A model generated the notes under the pieces. It saw only the letters and a program-made list of their open reading frames with translations. It made no database searches and was not told the DNA's origin. DNA of 64,000 bases, taken from Taxillus chinensis (lineage: Eukaryota > Streptophyta > Magnoliopsida > Santalales > Loranthaceae). The position numbers and the translations under genes were made by a program. Every line of letters starts with the position of its first letter. The stretch's first letter is position 1. The stretch lies in the NCBI GenBank assembly GCA_023512835.1, contig CM042089.1:15013965-15077964 (forward strand), in the 5' to 3' direction. This document shows, one piece after another, positions 10,556-20,759 of this stretch.

Positions 10556-11049
10556 GTGTTTTGTGTGGTGGATAATTGTGACGACCGATGTGGTTTGTTA
10601 TTGTTTGTTGAGATTGTTGTAACACGTCACCGCCCTCGTGCACATGCATGTAGCCGCTAGGAGCATGGGAAGGGTGGGGGAGACTTGATCCCTACCGAGC
10701 CGTGGTTGCTCACCCCTCCTACTGTGTTTGCTTGTTTTCCCAGGGGACTTACAGGCGTTAGGTGGATACACCAAGGTGGAAGACCTTATCCATTTTACTC
10801 TTCCATTTATGTTGTTTTCTTTTATGGGAACCGATGTAACCCCAGGTGGGGATGGGATTGGAAAGAATTCTGTTGTAATAAACTGGTTTGGAATATTTTT
10901 ATGAATATTACTTTCTTGAATGTGTTGTGGATGCTTGAAATGTAAAATTCTTGGTTTGTATCCTAACCCCTTTGCCCTCCGTGTGGGTAAAAAGGGGAGT
11001 CACGTGCCGGCTTCCTCGGGTTGGAAATCCGGGGCGTGACATCCATATT

Positions 11050-12600
11050 CGGTTATTACATGGGCAACATTGCCTGAGTGTTCCGGAAGAGGGTTGGTAC
11101 CCACATTGGGAGTGCCGTCATTTTAGAGAAGTCAAACCACCCAACATCTCTTAAATGTTGTATATTCTTTTTTAGGGCGAAACAACCTTCGTGTCATGTC
11201 CAATTCCACCTCCATGGTATGCGTAGCTGGTATCGACTTTGTACCAATCAGGATATGGAGGGCTTAACTTTTTTAGGGGCACTTGGACTTCCAATAATCT
11301 GATGTACGCCTCCATGTATATGATAGGAATTGGATCAAATTTCTCCTTTCCTGTTTTTTGCTTCTACCATGGTTGCTTTGATTACTCAGGTGGGATTGGT
11401 TGGTTGAGTAAAAGTTCCCGCCCTGAGGCTGATATTGTGGGTTCGGGGCTTGAGCAATGTAGGACACTGTCGAAGATCCTCCATAACACCCAGGTGTGGT
11501 TGATTGTTGAGGTTGTTGTGACTCAGTGCTATTATAGTCAGCCTTGCGTTACCATACTGCCTGGGATTCTCCTTCTTTCTTTCGATTGGAGGAAGAGGGC
11601 TTTCTAGAAGCTTCATACTTGCTTCCCCCGAGTTTTCCTTCCCTTATGCCACCTTCGATTCGTTCTCCTGAGGTGACCAAGTCTGCAAAGCTACTTAAAA
11701 CATTCCCGATTAGTTTTTTATAGTAAACCCCTTTCATGGTGCTGATGAAGAGGGTGGTAAGTTCTCTTTCGGTGAGTGGAGGCTGAATATCCATGGCCGC
11801 CTCCCTCCATCGTCGGGCATAAACTTTGAAGCTTTCATTACTTCCTTTTTTAAATGACTGCAGGGCCAGCCGATCTAACGCCAGTTCGGTGACATGTTTA
11901 TATTGAGCTAAGAATGCCATGGCGAGCTCACTCCATGTTCTGATACGACTACCTTCAAGCTGGATGTACCATCGCAGTGGACCACCGGTTAGACTCTCAT
12001 GGAAGCAATGCATTAAGAGTTTGCCATTGTCTGCATGGGCCGCCATCTTGCGGTAATACATGGTCACATGTGTTCTAGGACACTGAGTACCATTGAACTT
12101 TTCAAAATCAGACATCTTGAATTTGGATGGAAGTACTATGCCTGGCACCAAACATAAATCATGTGGGTCGGTCCCTCCATATGTTTTTACCCCCTCCACA
12201 GTTTTTAGTCGGGCCTCAATAGATTTCCAATCGGATGGTTGAGCGAGGGATTCCATAGCTTCCATGATATTTGGGGTTGGCGCCCCCATAGCAGGTGGTG
12301 TAGGTGGGATTTGATGTGATGCCCCAGGAACCATGTTTGCTGGAGCGTAGGGTTGTGAAGCATGTGGTGCTTATTCTTGCTCTTGATTAGTAGCTCCTGT
12401 AGTTGGGCTAGCTTCTCTCTCAGATGTTAGTTTGGCTAGCATGTCCAGCACAGTCTTCAATTGGGCTTGCATTTGGAGCATGTTCCCTCCAATCTCGTGT
12501 TGAGCTTGCTCAAGACTAGTAAGTCTGTCCTCGGTATGTTCTACCATTGGAGGAGATGACTGGTGACTAGAAGACCTTAAGTTGTATGAGTGCCCAATTC
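11050..12600 (-). pseudogene. Ogre/Tat gag polyprotein (interrupted)
   Basis: The N-terminal part (about 12600-12380) reads as a helical segment with VEHTEDRLTSLEQAQHEIGG. A TAA stop (plus-strand tta at 12371-12373) breaks the frame. The 261-residue frame 11549-12334 then holds the retrotransposon-gag core: FEKFNGTQCPRTHVTMYYRKM, FHESLTGGPLRWYIQLEG, TWSELAMAFLAQYKHV, FKVYARRWREAAMDIQPPL and LTTLFISTMKGVYY. This pattern is diagnostic of Tat/Ogre gag. Remnants of the C-terminal NPLPEHSG motif lie in another frame around 11050-11120, next to the solo-LTR insertion. Confidence 0.85.
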
Positions 12601-12769
12601 TGTTGAAAATCCTCTGGCAAACCTGGTGAATTTGTAAAGTTTATTTTGGTTCTCACTTTTTAAGTATGAGTGCATGATATGTATGAGATGCAAAGACATA
12701 AATTTTATTAAACTGAGAAACCAAGGTTCAGAGGGTACAAACAGTCAAACTGAATTTAAAACAAGTAAA

Positions 12770-14306
12770 ATGTCATAAAATCCCTAAAACTATATGTTCT
12801 AAGACAAGCTTTGATTATCTCCCAGCAGCGTCTTCTTCGGAGGTTCCTTAGTCTCTCATTCTCCTGTTCAAGCCTACTGATGACCATCTCCCTTGCCAAT
12901 GACTGCTTCCTTACATGACTCTTGTGCATCTTAGCTTCTTCCAACTGCTCCACCATTTTCTGTATGGCTTCTCCTTGTTCTTGCACTGTTTGCTACAAAA
13001 TGGCGTTCTCTTGTAGCAAGGATATAGTTATATCTAGGACAACCACAAGTTCTTCGTTGGAGGCCACCTCTTCACTGCAGTGTCCTCGCCTGTGTTGGGG
13101 AGAGGGAACAACTTCTCTTTCCATGCCTTGTATTCTGATAAGACAGGAGTAGCGTGTAAGTTGGCTTTGATTCGTCGAGGGGTGGCCCAAGCTCTGTACA
13201 TCTCAAAGATTGCCTGTTTTGCCCCAGGAACTCCATATTCCTTATCGCAGACTTCCATTCCATGTAAGACTAGGACGATTTGACGCCCTTCAAGTTGTTT
13301 TCCCACCCGTAATGGTTCGTATGCAGTGCTTCCCCAAGGGCCAATTAGTGGGGCCCAATTATAGCTGCCTGGCTATATAGCATGCTTGATCTATGTATCC
13401 AAGGGGCCCTCCAAATGATATCCTCATCTCCTAGTGTATGGAACTTTTGCATCCAACCTTCCTTGTCATTGGGTAGCCGCCACCCACTGTCTAGAATATC
13501 TAGCAAGGTCATAGCAGGTAGCAAGTACACTTCCTTGAAGCATGGAAAGCTGCATGGGAAGTGACTCTTCAACCATATACATAGGAGAGGAAGACAACCT
13601 CTGAATTGTCCTCGGCCTTTGACTCGGATGTAGGATAAGGACCTTTAGCAATTGCAGGACAAGTTCCAAGATTTCCCCGTTAATGAAGTTTGGATTCTGA
13701 GGGAAAATAAGCAGACCATAGACGACAACATTGAAAAGTATATGGGTCTCCTCTAGAGTTGAATGTTGCATCATCCTCTTGAAGAACTCCCATGGAACGA
13801 CTTCATGCCTCCCATCATTTTGAATGATTGGAGGAACTTCTTTAGCTTGTATATCTAGGAGACAAGCCAAAGTATGCCAGCATGATTTTTGAGGATCATA
13901 GTTGAAGATTGCCTTCTTTTGATCCACTTTTTGATCAAGTAGCCTTTGGTATTCTTTAATAGTTGGGACCAAATCCATGCCATTAAAACGAAGCACCTTC
14001 TCCTTGGATCCCGAAGTTCACTACTGCAATGATCATGTTCTCATCTATTGGTAGTTGAGTTAGATGTAACCGATCTCCAAAGTGCTTGATGTATGCGGCT
14101 TGACTCCTTGAAGACCACTTCCTCCATATGGATGTGAGTTCAGGAGCATGATTCTTTGGGAGCTCAATGTGTATGTCTCGGAACTTCTGTGGCTCCTCTT
14201 AAGAAAAATTTCCCAAGTCCCTTTGGATTATCTTTGATGCGAGAGCGACCTCTTGAACGTCTTCTCTGTCCACCTTGTTAGCTAGAAGACAATTAAAGCT
14301 TGCCAT
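12770..14306 (-). pseudogene. Ogre ORF1 (DUF7745-like) with C-terminal coiled coil, broken
   Basis: The probable start is the minus-strand ATG at 14306 (MASFNCLLANKVDRED). A stop follows after about 35 residues, and the reading continues as EPQKFRDIHIELPKN, HFGDRLHLTQLPIDE and then the long frame 13466-13996 (VLRFNGMDLVPTIKEYQRLL, WHTLACLLDIQAKEVPP, GLLIFPQNPNFING). LRFNG-x-DLVPTI-EY is the signature I associate with the DUF7745 protein encoded upstream of gag in Ogre elements. The C-terminal part (12756-12986) is a charged coiled coil (GEAIQKMVEQLEEAK; SRLEQENERLRNLRRRR). Its function in the element is unknown. At least two stops or frameshifts break it. Confidence 0.7.
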
Positions 14307-14899
14307 GTTTCCTAAATGAATGTGTGTAATGCTATGATATGCAATGAATGAAAATGAGGGCTTAGTAGATAATGATGGGTAATATATACAAGGGGTTAGT
14401 ACATTGACAATATATACAAAGTTCAAGCAAGGCAAGTACACAAATGTCATAGCAAGGCTCAAACACATGAAGGTCATGCCCCTGATGGGCTTCTAAATTT
14501 GCTTATCTTATTCATTGGTTCTCAAGCATTCCCTACTTAGCCTTGTACCATGAGGGCATTAACAAGAACTAAGAGGGAGCCCCCGTACCCCAAAGGGCAT
14601 TAACGGAGGGGGGTCCTTCTTGTACCTCTTGGGGCATTAACAAGAAAGGACCACCTGCCTGAGTGAGACATTTCGAGTATTCCACGTGGACAAGCACAAC
14701 CAAGTCCACGTGGGCAAACCTTTACTAGCCTCTTCTAATCCTGTTGTGTTAGAGAAAACCCGAGTATAGGGTTGGAGAAAGAGAGAGAAGCATGTATGAA
14801 CAGTTAAAACAATTATAGAATAAAACGAAAATAAATAGAAAAAAAACAAACAAGCAAACATTCCAATAAATCGAGACCATGGCTAGACTCTCATAATAG

Positions 14900-14917
14900 T
14901 CCCTAGTAGAGTCGCCA
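14900..14917 (-). other. Primer binding site of the Ogre element (tRNA-Arg type)
   Basis: Minus-strand TGGCGACTCTACTAGGGA follows the LTR end ...GATGACA by one base. TGGCGACTC- is the primer site known from Ogre/Tat elements and attributed to tRNA-Arg. Confidence 0.8.
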
Positions 14918-16514
14918 TTGTCATCACTCGTTTTTTACCGCGCTCGTTGCTAGCTTTTGTGAAAGGACTCCATGTTAGTTCATTCCGTTGATCCTAGAGA
15001 CATCCTGCACAAGGCTCGCACAAACCATTAAAGAAAAGAAAAACATAGTCGCCACCAAACAAATTTAAGATGTGATTGGGCACCTAGAAAAAGAAAGGTT
15101 TGCGGTTCCAGGGAATTAGGTTCGGGAGTCGATTACGTGTGGGGAAGGAAGAAAAACTCTTGCACCCCCACAACGCCCACAATTGGTACCTAGTCTTGAT
15201 CTATGGGTGTTTGCTTGTATTACTAAAAAAAGAAGTTATTTTTTTATATTTTTAATTTTTGGGAAAATGGAGTTTTTATAATCTAAACCTTAAAACAAAA
15301 AAAATAATTTCAAAGCAGATAAAAGGATACATTCTAATTTTAGAGAAAGAATGTGGGATCTAGGCCCATATGACAGTATTGCATTTTTATAAGAAAACAA
15401 AAGTGATTTTCATTTTTAGAAAAGAAAACAAAAACAATTTAAATTCAAATAAGAAAATATCGCCACATTTGATATTGGCCCAGGCATACTAGGATATGAG
15501 CATCTAAGGCTCAACCCTCATGACCGCCCATGCCTTGTTTAAATTTTCTAGAAAAGATTTAAGTTTTTTGTGTTTTTACATTTTATTATTTTTTTAAAAC
15601 AATAAAGGAGAAAAAGAGATGCAAGATGTTTGTTTTTTGTTTTTTCGTTTTTTAAACTATGAGAAATAATGGAAAAAGAAAATAAAGAAGTTTTTGGGTT
15701 TTATGTTTGAAAACAACATAGAGAAAAAATTTTAAAAAAGAACAGTTTAATAAATAAACAAAAGTAAAGTAGGAAACCTAGAGAAATTAAGATGATGCAG
15801 ACGTTGGTTCCTCTTTCCACCAAAAATAAGAGATATTCGGGTGCTTTTTTCCCAAAATGAAATTTTTCCACCTTTAGAAATTCTAAGAATTTTCTCTCGA
15901 TTTTCTCTCTCACAATCCCGTCTAGCAAGCTCTCTTTTTTCCCTCGATAAAAATCCTTTTCGATTTTTTATCTCTAAGAAATGCAACGGAAATTCCTCTC
16001 TTTGAATAATATGCTCCGATACGTGATAATTGATGCCTCCTCTCGCCTCTTGGGGCAGTCTATTTATAGGAATCCCAGGGAGACGGCCCGTGCCTCGGCA
16101 TTTATTGGATGCCTTACGGTCCCCATGAATTAACTATAGTGTTCCGATAAATTAATGACTTCGAAATGTAATTCTTGATTCCCAGGAATGAGAAATAATT
16201 ATTAATCCTGATTTATTTTAAATCCTTGCCTGAGGCGATTGCATCCGGATGCTTTGGTGGCCGAATATATCTCTGGTGTATTGGTCTTGTTGAGAATTAA
16301 TGGCTACGCGATCCGTAGAGGTTAACTGTGATGTCCCGAGAAATTTAATTACGGAGGCTCCATGTTCCTATGCTTCAGAATGGAGTCCCCAAGATGTTGA
16401 TCGCAATTAATGCATTAAAAAGGATTTTTCTGGATTTTTCGGAGTCCTGATGCTTTGAAGTTCTTTCCAGACCTTGTGGAGGAGTTATTTTGGAGTTTTT
16501 CCAGATTATTGGGG

Positions 16515-16975
16515 TGATTTACGGACTAATGGGTCCTTATTTCGCATCAACAAGCTTATTCCACATCAATGGGTCATTATTCCGCATCAATAGGCTTATC
16601 CCACATCAATGGGTCCTTATTCCACATTAATGAGTTCTTATTCCGCATCAATGGGCTTAGTCCAGATTTGACCAAATTTGATCGCTAGATTTGTCCTTAT
16701 TCTGCATCAATGAGCTTATTCCATATCAATGGGTCCTTATTCCGCATCAACATGCTTATTTCACATCAATGAGTCCTTATTCCGCATCAATGGGTCCTTA
16801 TTCCCCATCAATGGGCTTAGCTCGGATTTGACCAAGTTTGACCACTAGATTTGTCCTTATTACGCATCAATGAGCTTAGCCCTGATTTGATCAAATTTGA
16901 CCACCGGATTTGGGCTTAGTCCGCATCAATGGGCTTTGTCCGGATTTGACCAAACTTAACCACCGGATTTGGGCT
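16515..16975 (-). repeat. Degenerate ~20-bp repeats in Ogre U3
   Basis: Many imperfect units of the type tccttattccgcatcaatggg alternate with gcttattccacatcaatggg and with a longer module (cggatttgaccaaatttgaccac). The array lies upstream, in element sense, of the TATA box near 16055. Confidence 0.75.
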
Positions 16976-17024
16976 TAGTGCGCCGCATCTTGGTTCTTCC
17001 ACCCAAACTTGATCACCAACTTCA

Positions 17025-17400
17025 AAAACTCATAACTAATTGAATACAGCTCGGAATAATCTCAAACCAGTTGGAAATGATAGATAAAGATGTTATATAA
17101 CCAATTCAAGTGACTTTGTTCAATTCCAACTAGTATTGAGGGAGTTATTGACAAAATAGTGCGCTACGCACCGGCTGTCTCTCCCAAATTTGTATCAGAT
17201 TTGGTTGTCAACTTCGAAAAATCATAATTAATTTAATATAGCCCGGAATAATCTCAAACCAATTGGAAATGACAGATAAAGATGTTATCTACTCAATGCA
17301 ATTGACTTTGTTGGATTACGAAAAGTATCAGGGAAGTTATTGGCAAAATAGCGGGTTGCACACCGGTTGTCCAATTCAACTTCATACAAAACTTGATACT
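17025..17400. repeat. Two ~190-bp direct repeats
   Basis: The block beginning aactcataactaattgaata near 17025 recurs, diverged, near 17216. Both contain cggaataatctcaaacca, ttggaaatga and agataaagatgttat, and end with a caccggytgtc motif. They lie at the outer edge of the Ogre LTR and may help define where it begins. Confidence 0.75.
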
Positions 17401-17529
17401 TTTGTCATAATTTCTTCATTTCTTCTCAGAATCAAGTGTGGTCAAGTGTGTTGTTCTCCAAATTTCATCCTCTATCACTTGTGCTTGCCTTGGGGCATTT
17501 AAAGGTTTCCCAAAGTGGTGCTTTGTCTT

Positions 17530-19410
17530 ATGGTCTTTTGCCGAGTATGATTGTGATTTAACTTAGTCAAAATGGGGTTCAACACATGGTCCAATAGAAA
17601 GAAAGAATAAGAAGCTCAAGCAACTAGAAGTTGACCACATCCCCATGACTTACTTAGAGTTATATAAAGATTTGCTTTAAGCCCATATGGTAGCTCCAAT
17701 TCCTTTGGAACCAGTCAAGCAACCTTATCCCAAGTGGTACAATTCAAATGAACAATGTGAATATCATGCTGGGGGGATTAAGCATACGTTTGAAAAATAT
17801 TTTTCCCTTAAGAGGAAAAGTCAGTCCATGAGGAATGCTCAGTGGTTGAACTTCTTGACAAAGGCCCAAAGTGACTTTTCTAAGGCAAGGTTCCTAGTCC
17901 CGATGACTTGCACCGAGGGATGCTACGAGTACCTGGGAGCAAGTTTGGTGACTCCCATGCCATCAAAGGAGGTCCAACCAGTTAAGTGTCCTAGAGGATG
18001 AAACGCCAATGCTCGAGTAATATCATGGAGACTTGTTAGCTTTTAATAATTTCCCTTTTTGGTGGAACTTTGTTTTATGAATCATGAAAACCCCCTATCT
18101 TATGCTTAACAAAAGGATGTTTGTCACCCCCTCTTTGATAATAAATGTTTTAAATGATTTTTAACATTTTATAACATGAGTATGCAACGGTTGTCTATAA
18201 TTTGTCCACTCTCATGGTATGTGTATGAAAGTTTAACAAGGGCGTATGAAATAAGGGAGATTGAACTGATAATCTAAGCCTGAGAAGGGTCCAAGCAGTA
18301 TATCATTCTACAAGCTTAAGGTAAGAGACAGAGGAGTTTAAGGAATGCCATTTTGGGGAGCTCCATTCCCACCGGGAGGGACATCTTCAAAGAGCTTGAT
18401 TGACTATCAGGTGAAGTTTCTTCTATTATGAAAATGAATATTACTCTTCTTTGAACTACTCAAGAAAACATTTGATTATTTAAAGTGAAAAGAGGCCATA
18501 TTTTGTGCTACCTCGTAAAAATACCCTTGCTATCCCCTTTGAGCTTGTGATAAAATTTCCTTTCAAATTACCCGATTCATAGTTCACCCTACACTAGGGC
18601 AGTTCTTCAAAGTCAAATCCCTTAAGAGAGACATTTCAATACCTATGCTGGGGCAGTTATTGTCTTTTAGAGTCCTTCACTAGGATAACTCATATCAAAC
18701 TGGGGCAACCTTTGGTGAGCTAGGAAAAAATATAGAGAGAGAAAATTTCCATAAGGGCATTTTAAGGCATAATAAAAAAACAACCAAGAAAGGAAAATGG
18801 GGACATTTTGAATCAAACCTATCTTTGGGACAGTTAGGAAGGAATAAATCAACCTTCGTGGTAGTTTTTAAGAAAAAAACAGTCTTATAAGTCTCTTGAT
18901 AGGGATAGAGCCCTACACTGGAGCAATTTAGTCTATCCCTCGTTAAAACAAAAAAAAATCAAAAAGAGATCAAAGAATCAGCTTTGAGAGAGTCCAATCT
19001 GAACTATGGAGCATATCTAACCTAGAATAGGTTTGAATCTATTATATCTCTTTCTTGATAAACCATTTAACCTCAAGCCTTCGTTACAATCCTAGAAAAG
19101 TCCTCTTTGATTAATGATGAAAGTTATTTTTCAAGTACTCAAATGAGAGTGGAAATCTTCGATGTAAAAGGCAGATTTGGTGAAAGCCCGAAGGGGCATC
19201 AAGCGTAAATTACAAAGCCATTTACTAGGCAGAAGAGACAACATAATCTATATAAGGCGGGCATAGTGAAAACCTGGAAAGGCACTACGAGTAAAATTCA
19301 AAGCCATAAAAGCAGTAAGTGTTCAAGCACACCAACTCAAGTCAAAGTTCAAATAGCAACTTCGGATGATGAAATTCAAAGCATAAAAGCAACAAGTGAT
19401 CATAAGTTTC
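17530..19410 (+). mobile_element. Second Ogre/Tat remnant, plus strand, internally deleted
   Basis: It begins with the C-terminal part of Ogre gag, then passes without any RT or integrase into sequence with the repeated ...ggggcagtt motif (18590-18850) and ...gaaagcccgaaggggcatcaagcgtaaa (19180-19300). I recognise these as typical of the 3' untranslated part of Ogre elements. Most of pol is therefore deleted. It is opposite in orientation to the neighbouring Ogre element. Confidence 0.65.
17600..18001 (+). pseudogene. Ogre gag C-terminal fragment
   Basis: The frame reads DHIPMTYLELYKDLL, then a stop, then VAPIPLEPVKQPYPKWYNSN, EQCEYHAGGIKHTFEKY and AQWLNF. Tat/Ogre gag carries the conserved pattern PIPMTYxELL...YPxWYDPNAxCEYHAGxxGHSxExC...LKxKVQxLIxxxWLxF at this point. 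The cysteine after E-K is replaced (EKYFSL), so the knuckle is degraded. The open frame 17687-18001 continues about 50 residues without recognisable homology and stops at 18001. Confidence 0.75.
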
Positions 19411-19429
19411 GAACCTCATGGTGTTTGAG

Positions 19430-20085
19430 GGCTTGACTTATGGTGTTTTGTTGGCTTGTTTGCCTAGTCAACCTAGTTCTTATATAGGGCTGGCTGGGAG
19501 CTGTGGTCCTTTACGGCTGGTTGACATTGGAAGGTCTCACAGGTGGCTGCTTTTCATGTTACGTTCCCCCTGTGGCGGGCAATTTATAAGAGCTTTGCCC
19601 TGTGTTGCTGAGTTGTGAACTATTTATGTGGATTTATGGTGCGAATTTTGTGTGTTTAAGCTTTCATTGGTATTTTATAAGACGTTATGGAAATTTTTGT
19701 GTGGTTATACATTCATTGGCATTGTATTGGTCTACATTGACGCATGTGTACATGGATCATGTGTTGTAGGTCACCTACTGTGCCTTTATGTTCACCTTAC
19801 ATTGTTACCTTGTCTTTTCAGGTTCAAACAGGAGGTAGCTCTAAGAGTTGCGATCAAGTAGGTCAAGAAAATTTTGTTGATGTATGAAACTTTCTACGTT
19901 CATCCTTGTTGTTTTGTATTATTACTGCATTGTCTTCTCAGGCATGGGTCCATGGTTGTTGTACTGAGTGATACATGATGTGGGAGTGTATAGGACTAAC
20001 CTTGTTGAATGATTGTATAGGTGTATTTTGGGCAACACCCGCGGTGTGCCCTTTTCAGTGCTAGTTACCATAATTCGACTAATTT
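19430..20085 (+). repeat. Gypsy LTR fragment
   Basis: The segment shares ordered motifs with the 3' part of the LTR at 20760-22777: gtcacctact, then ccttttcaggt, then catgggtccatgg, then gattgtataggt and cgcggtgt. Because it lacks clear termini it is called a fragment. Open frames inside (19418-19618, 19628-19861) show no recognisable domain. Confidence 0.55.
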
Positions 20086-20759
20086 GTAGGGTGAACCATG
20101 TAAATACCATGTTCATGTGTTTGTTGCTTATATTTTTCTATATGGCATACGCTAACTAATTTGATTAAATAAATTAACATGGGTGATCCAAAGTGAAAAA
20201 ATTTAGAAATGGTATTTGGAAACACTGATTCACCCTCCTCCCTTAGTGCATATAGGAATTTCATATGGCCATTAGCTTGAGAAAACATTTGACAACTAAG
20301 GTCACTTGAAAACTATATGATATACATTATAACAAATACTTATAAAAAAGATAGTAACATAAAATAAAGTTCAAAGTTAGGTCCCTATATGGGAAATGGC
20401 TAAAGAAATCCATTGGATTAAGACAAAATTTGACAATCAGGGCATTCAAAAGAATAAGTGATATTAACTATGGTAAGAGTTTAGGAAAAATAATCACACA
20501 ACTTAAATAAGGTATTATATAATTTCAAACTAAAATAATAATAATGATATAAAAAATTATTCTAGGTAAAATTGGTTCTTACATAAATGGATGAACCTTT
20601 TATGAGATTAACAAGCATAGTCGAGATGCCTATCTTTAAAACATGCAATCATTAAGATAAAAGTTTGTAAGATTGTGTGAGCAAATGTATAAGAGCATTT
20701 TTTGTAAAGACTCATATTTGATTAGGACTGAGAGATAGCTATATTAGGCGGTTGAAAAC

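Larger units (their letters stand above)
9249..11041 (+). mobile_element. Solo LTR of a Ty3/gypsy element (1,793 bp) nested in the Ogre element
   Basis: It starts TGTAATGACCCG and ends GGGGCGTGACA, typical gypsy LTR termini (TG...CA). It is flanked by tccac (9244-9248) and tccat (11042-11046), a 5-bp target duplication with one mismatch. A TATATA box at 9885-9890 sets plus orientation. No PBS or PPT adjoins it, and the minus-strand Ogre gag sequence resumes on the other side. A solo LTR forms when the two LTRs of a full element recombine and delete the interior. Confidence 0.85.
9010..17510 (-). mobile_element. Ogre/Tat-type Ty3/gypsy retrotransposon, decayed, minus strand
   Basis: On the minus strand the order is long LTR (about 17510 to 14919), tRNA-Arg-type PBS (14917 to 14900), Ogre-specific ORF1 (14306 to about 12770), gag (about 12600 to 11050), then an interrupting solo LTR, then a further gag/pol-junction fragment (9248 to about 9010). 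An ORF before gag together with this PBS is the hallmark of plant Ogre elements. Protease, RT, RNase H, integrase and the 3' LTR are absent: the element is truncated near 9010. The LTR's outer end is only approximate. Confidence 0.75.
14919..17510 (-). repeat. 5' LTR region of the minus-strand Ogre element
   Basis: The inner end is ...GATGACA at 14919, next to the PBS. A minus-strand TATAAATAG box near 16050-16060 marks the U3/R border, so R/U5 is about 1.1 kb and U3 lies above. U3 contains the degenerate repeats described separately. The outer (TG) end could not be fixed; 17510 is where the plus-strand Ogre sequence begins. No protein-coding signal was seen inside. Confidence 0.55.

Noticed and set aside
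10204..10945. Several small open frames in the solo LTR
   Set aside because: They lie in LTR R/U5 sequence with tandem repeats and overlap on both strands without domain signal.
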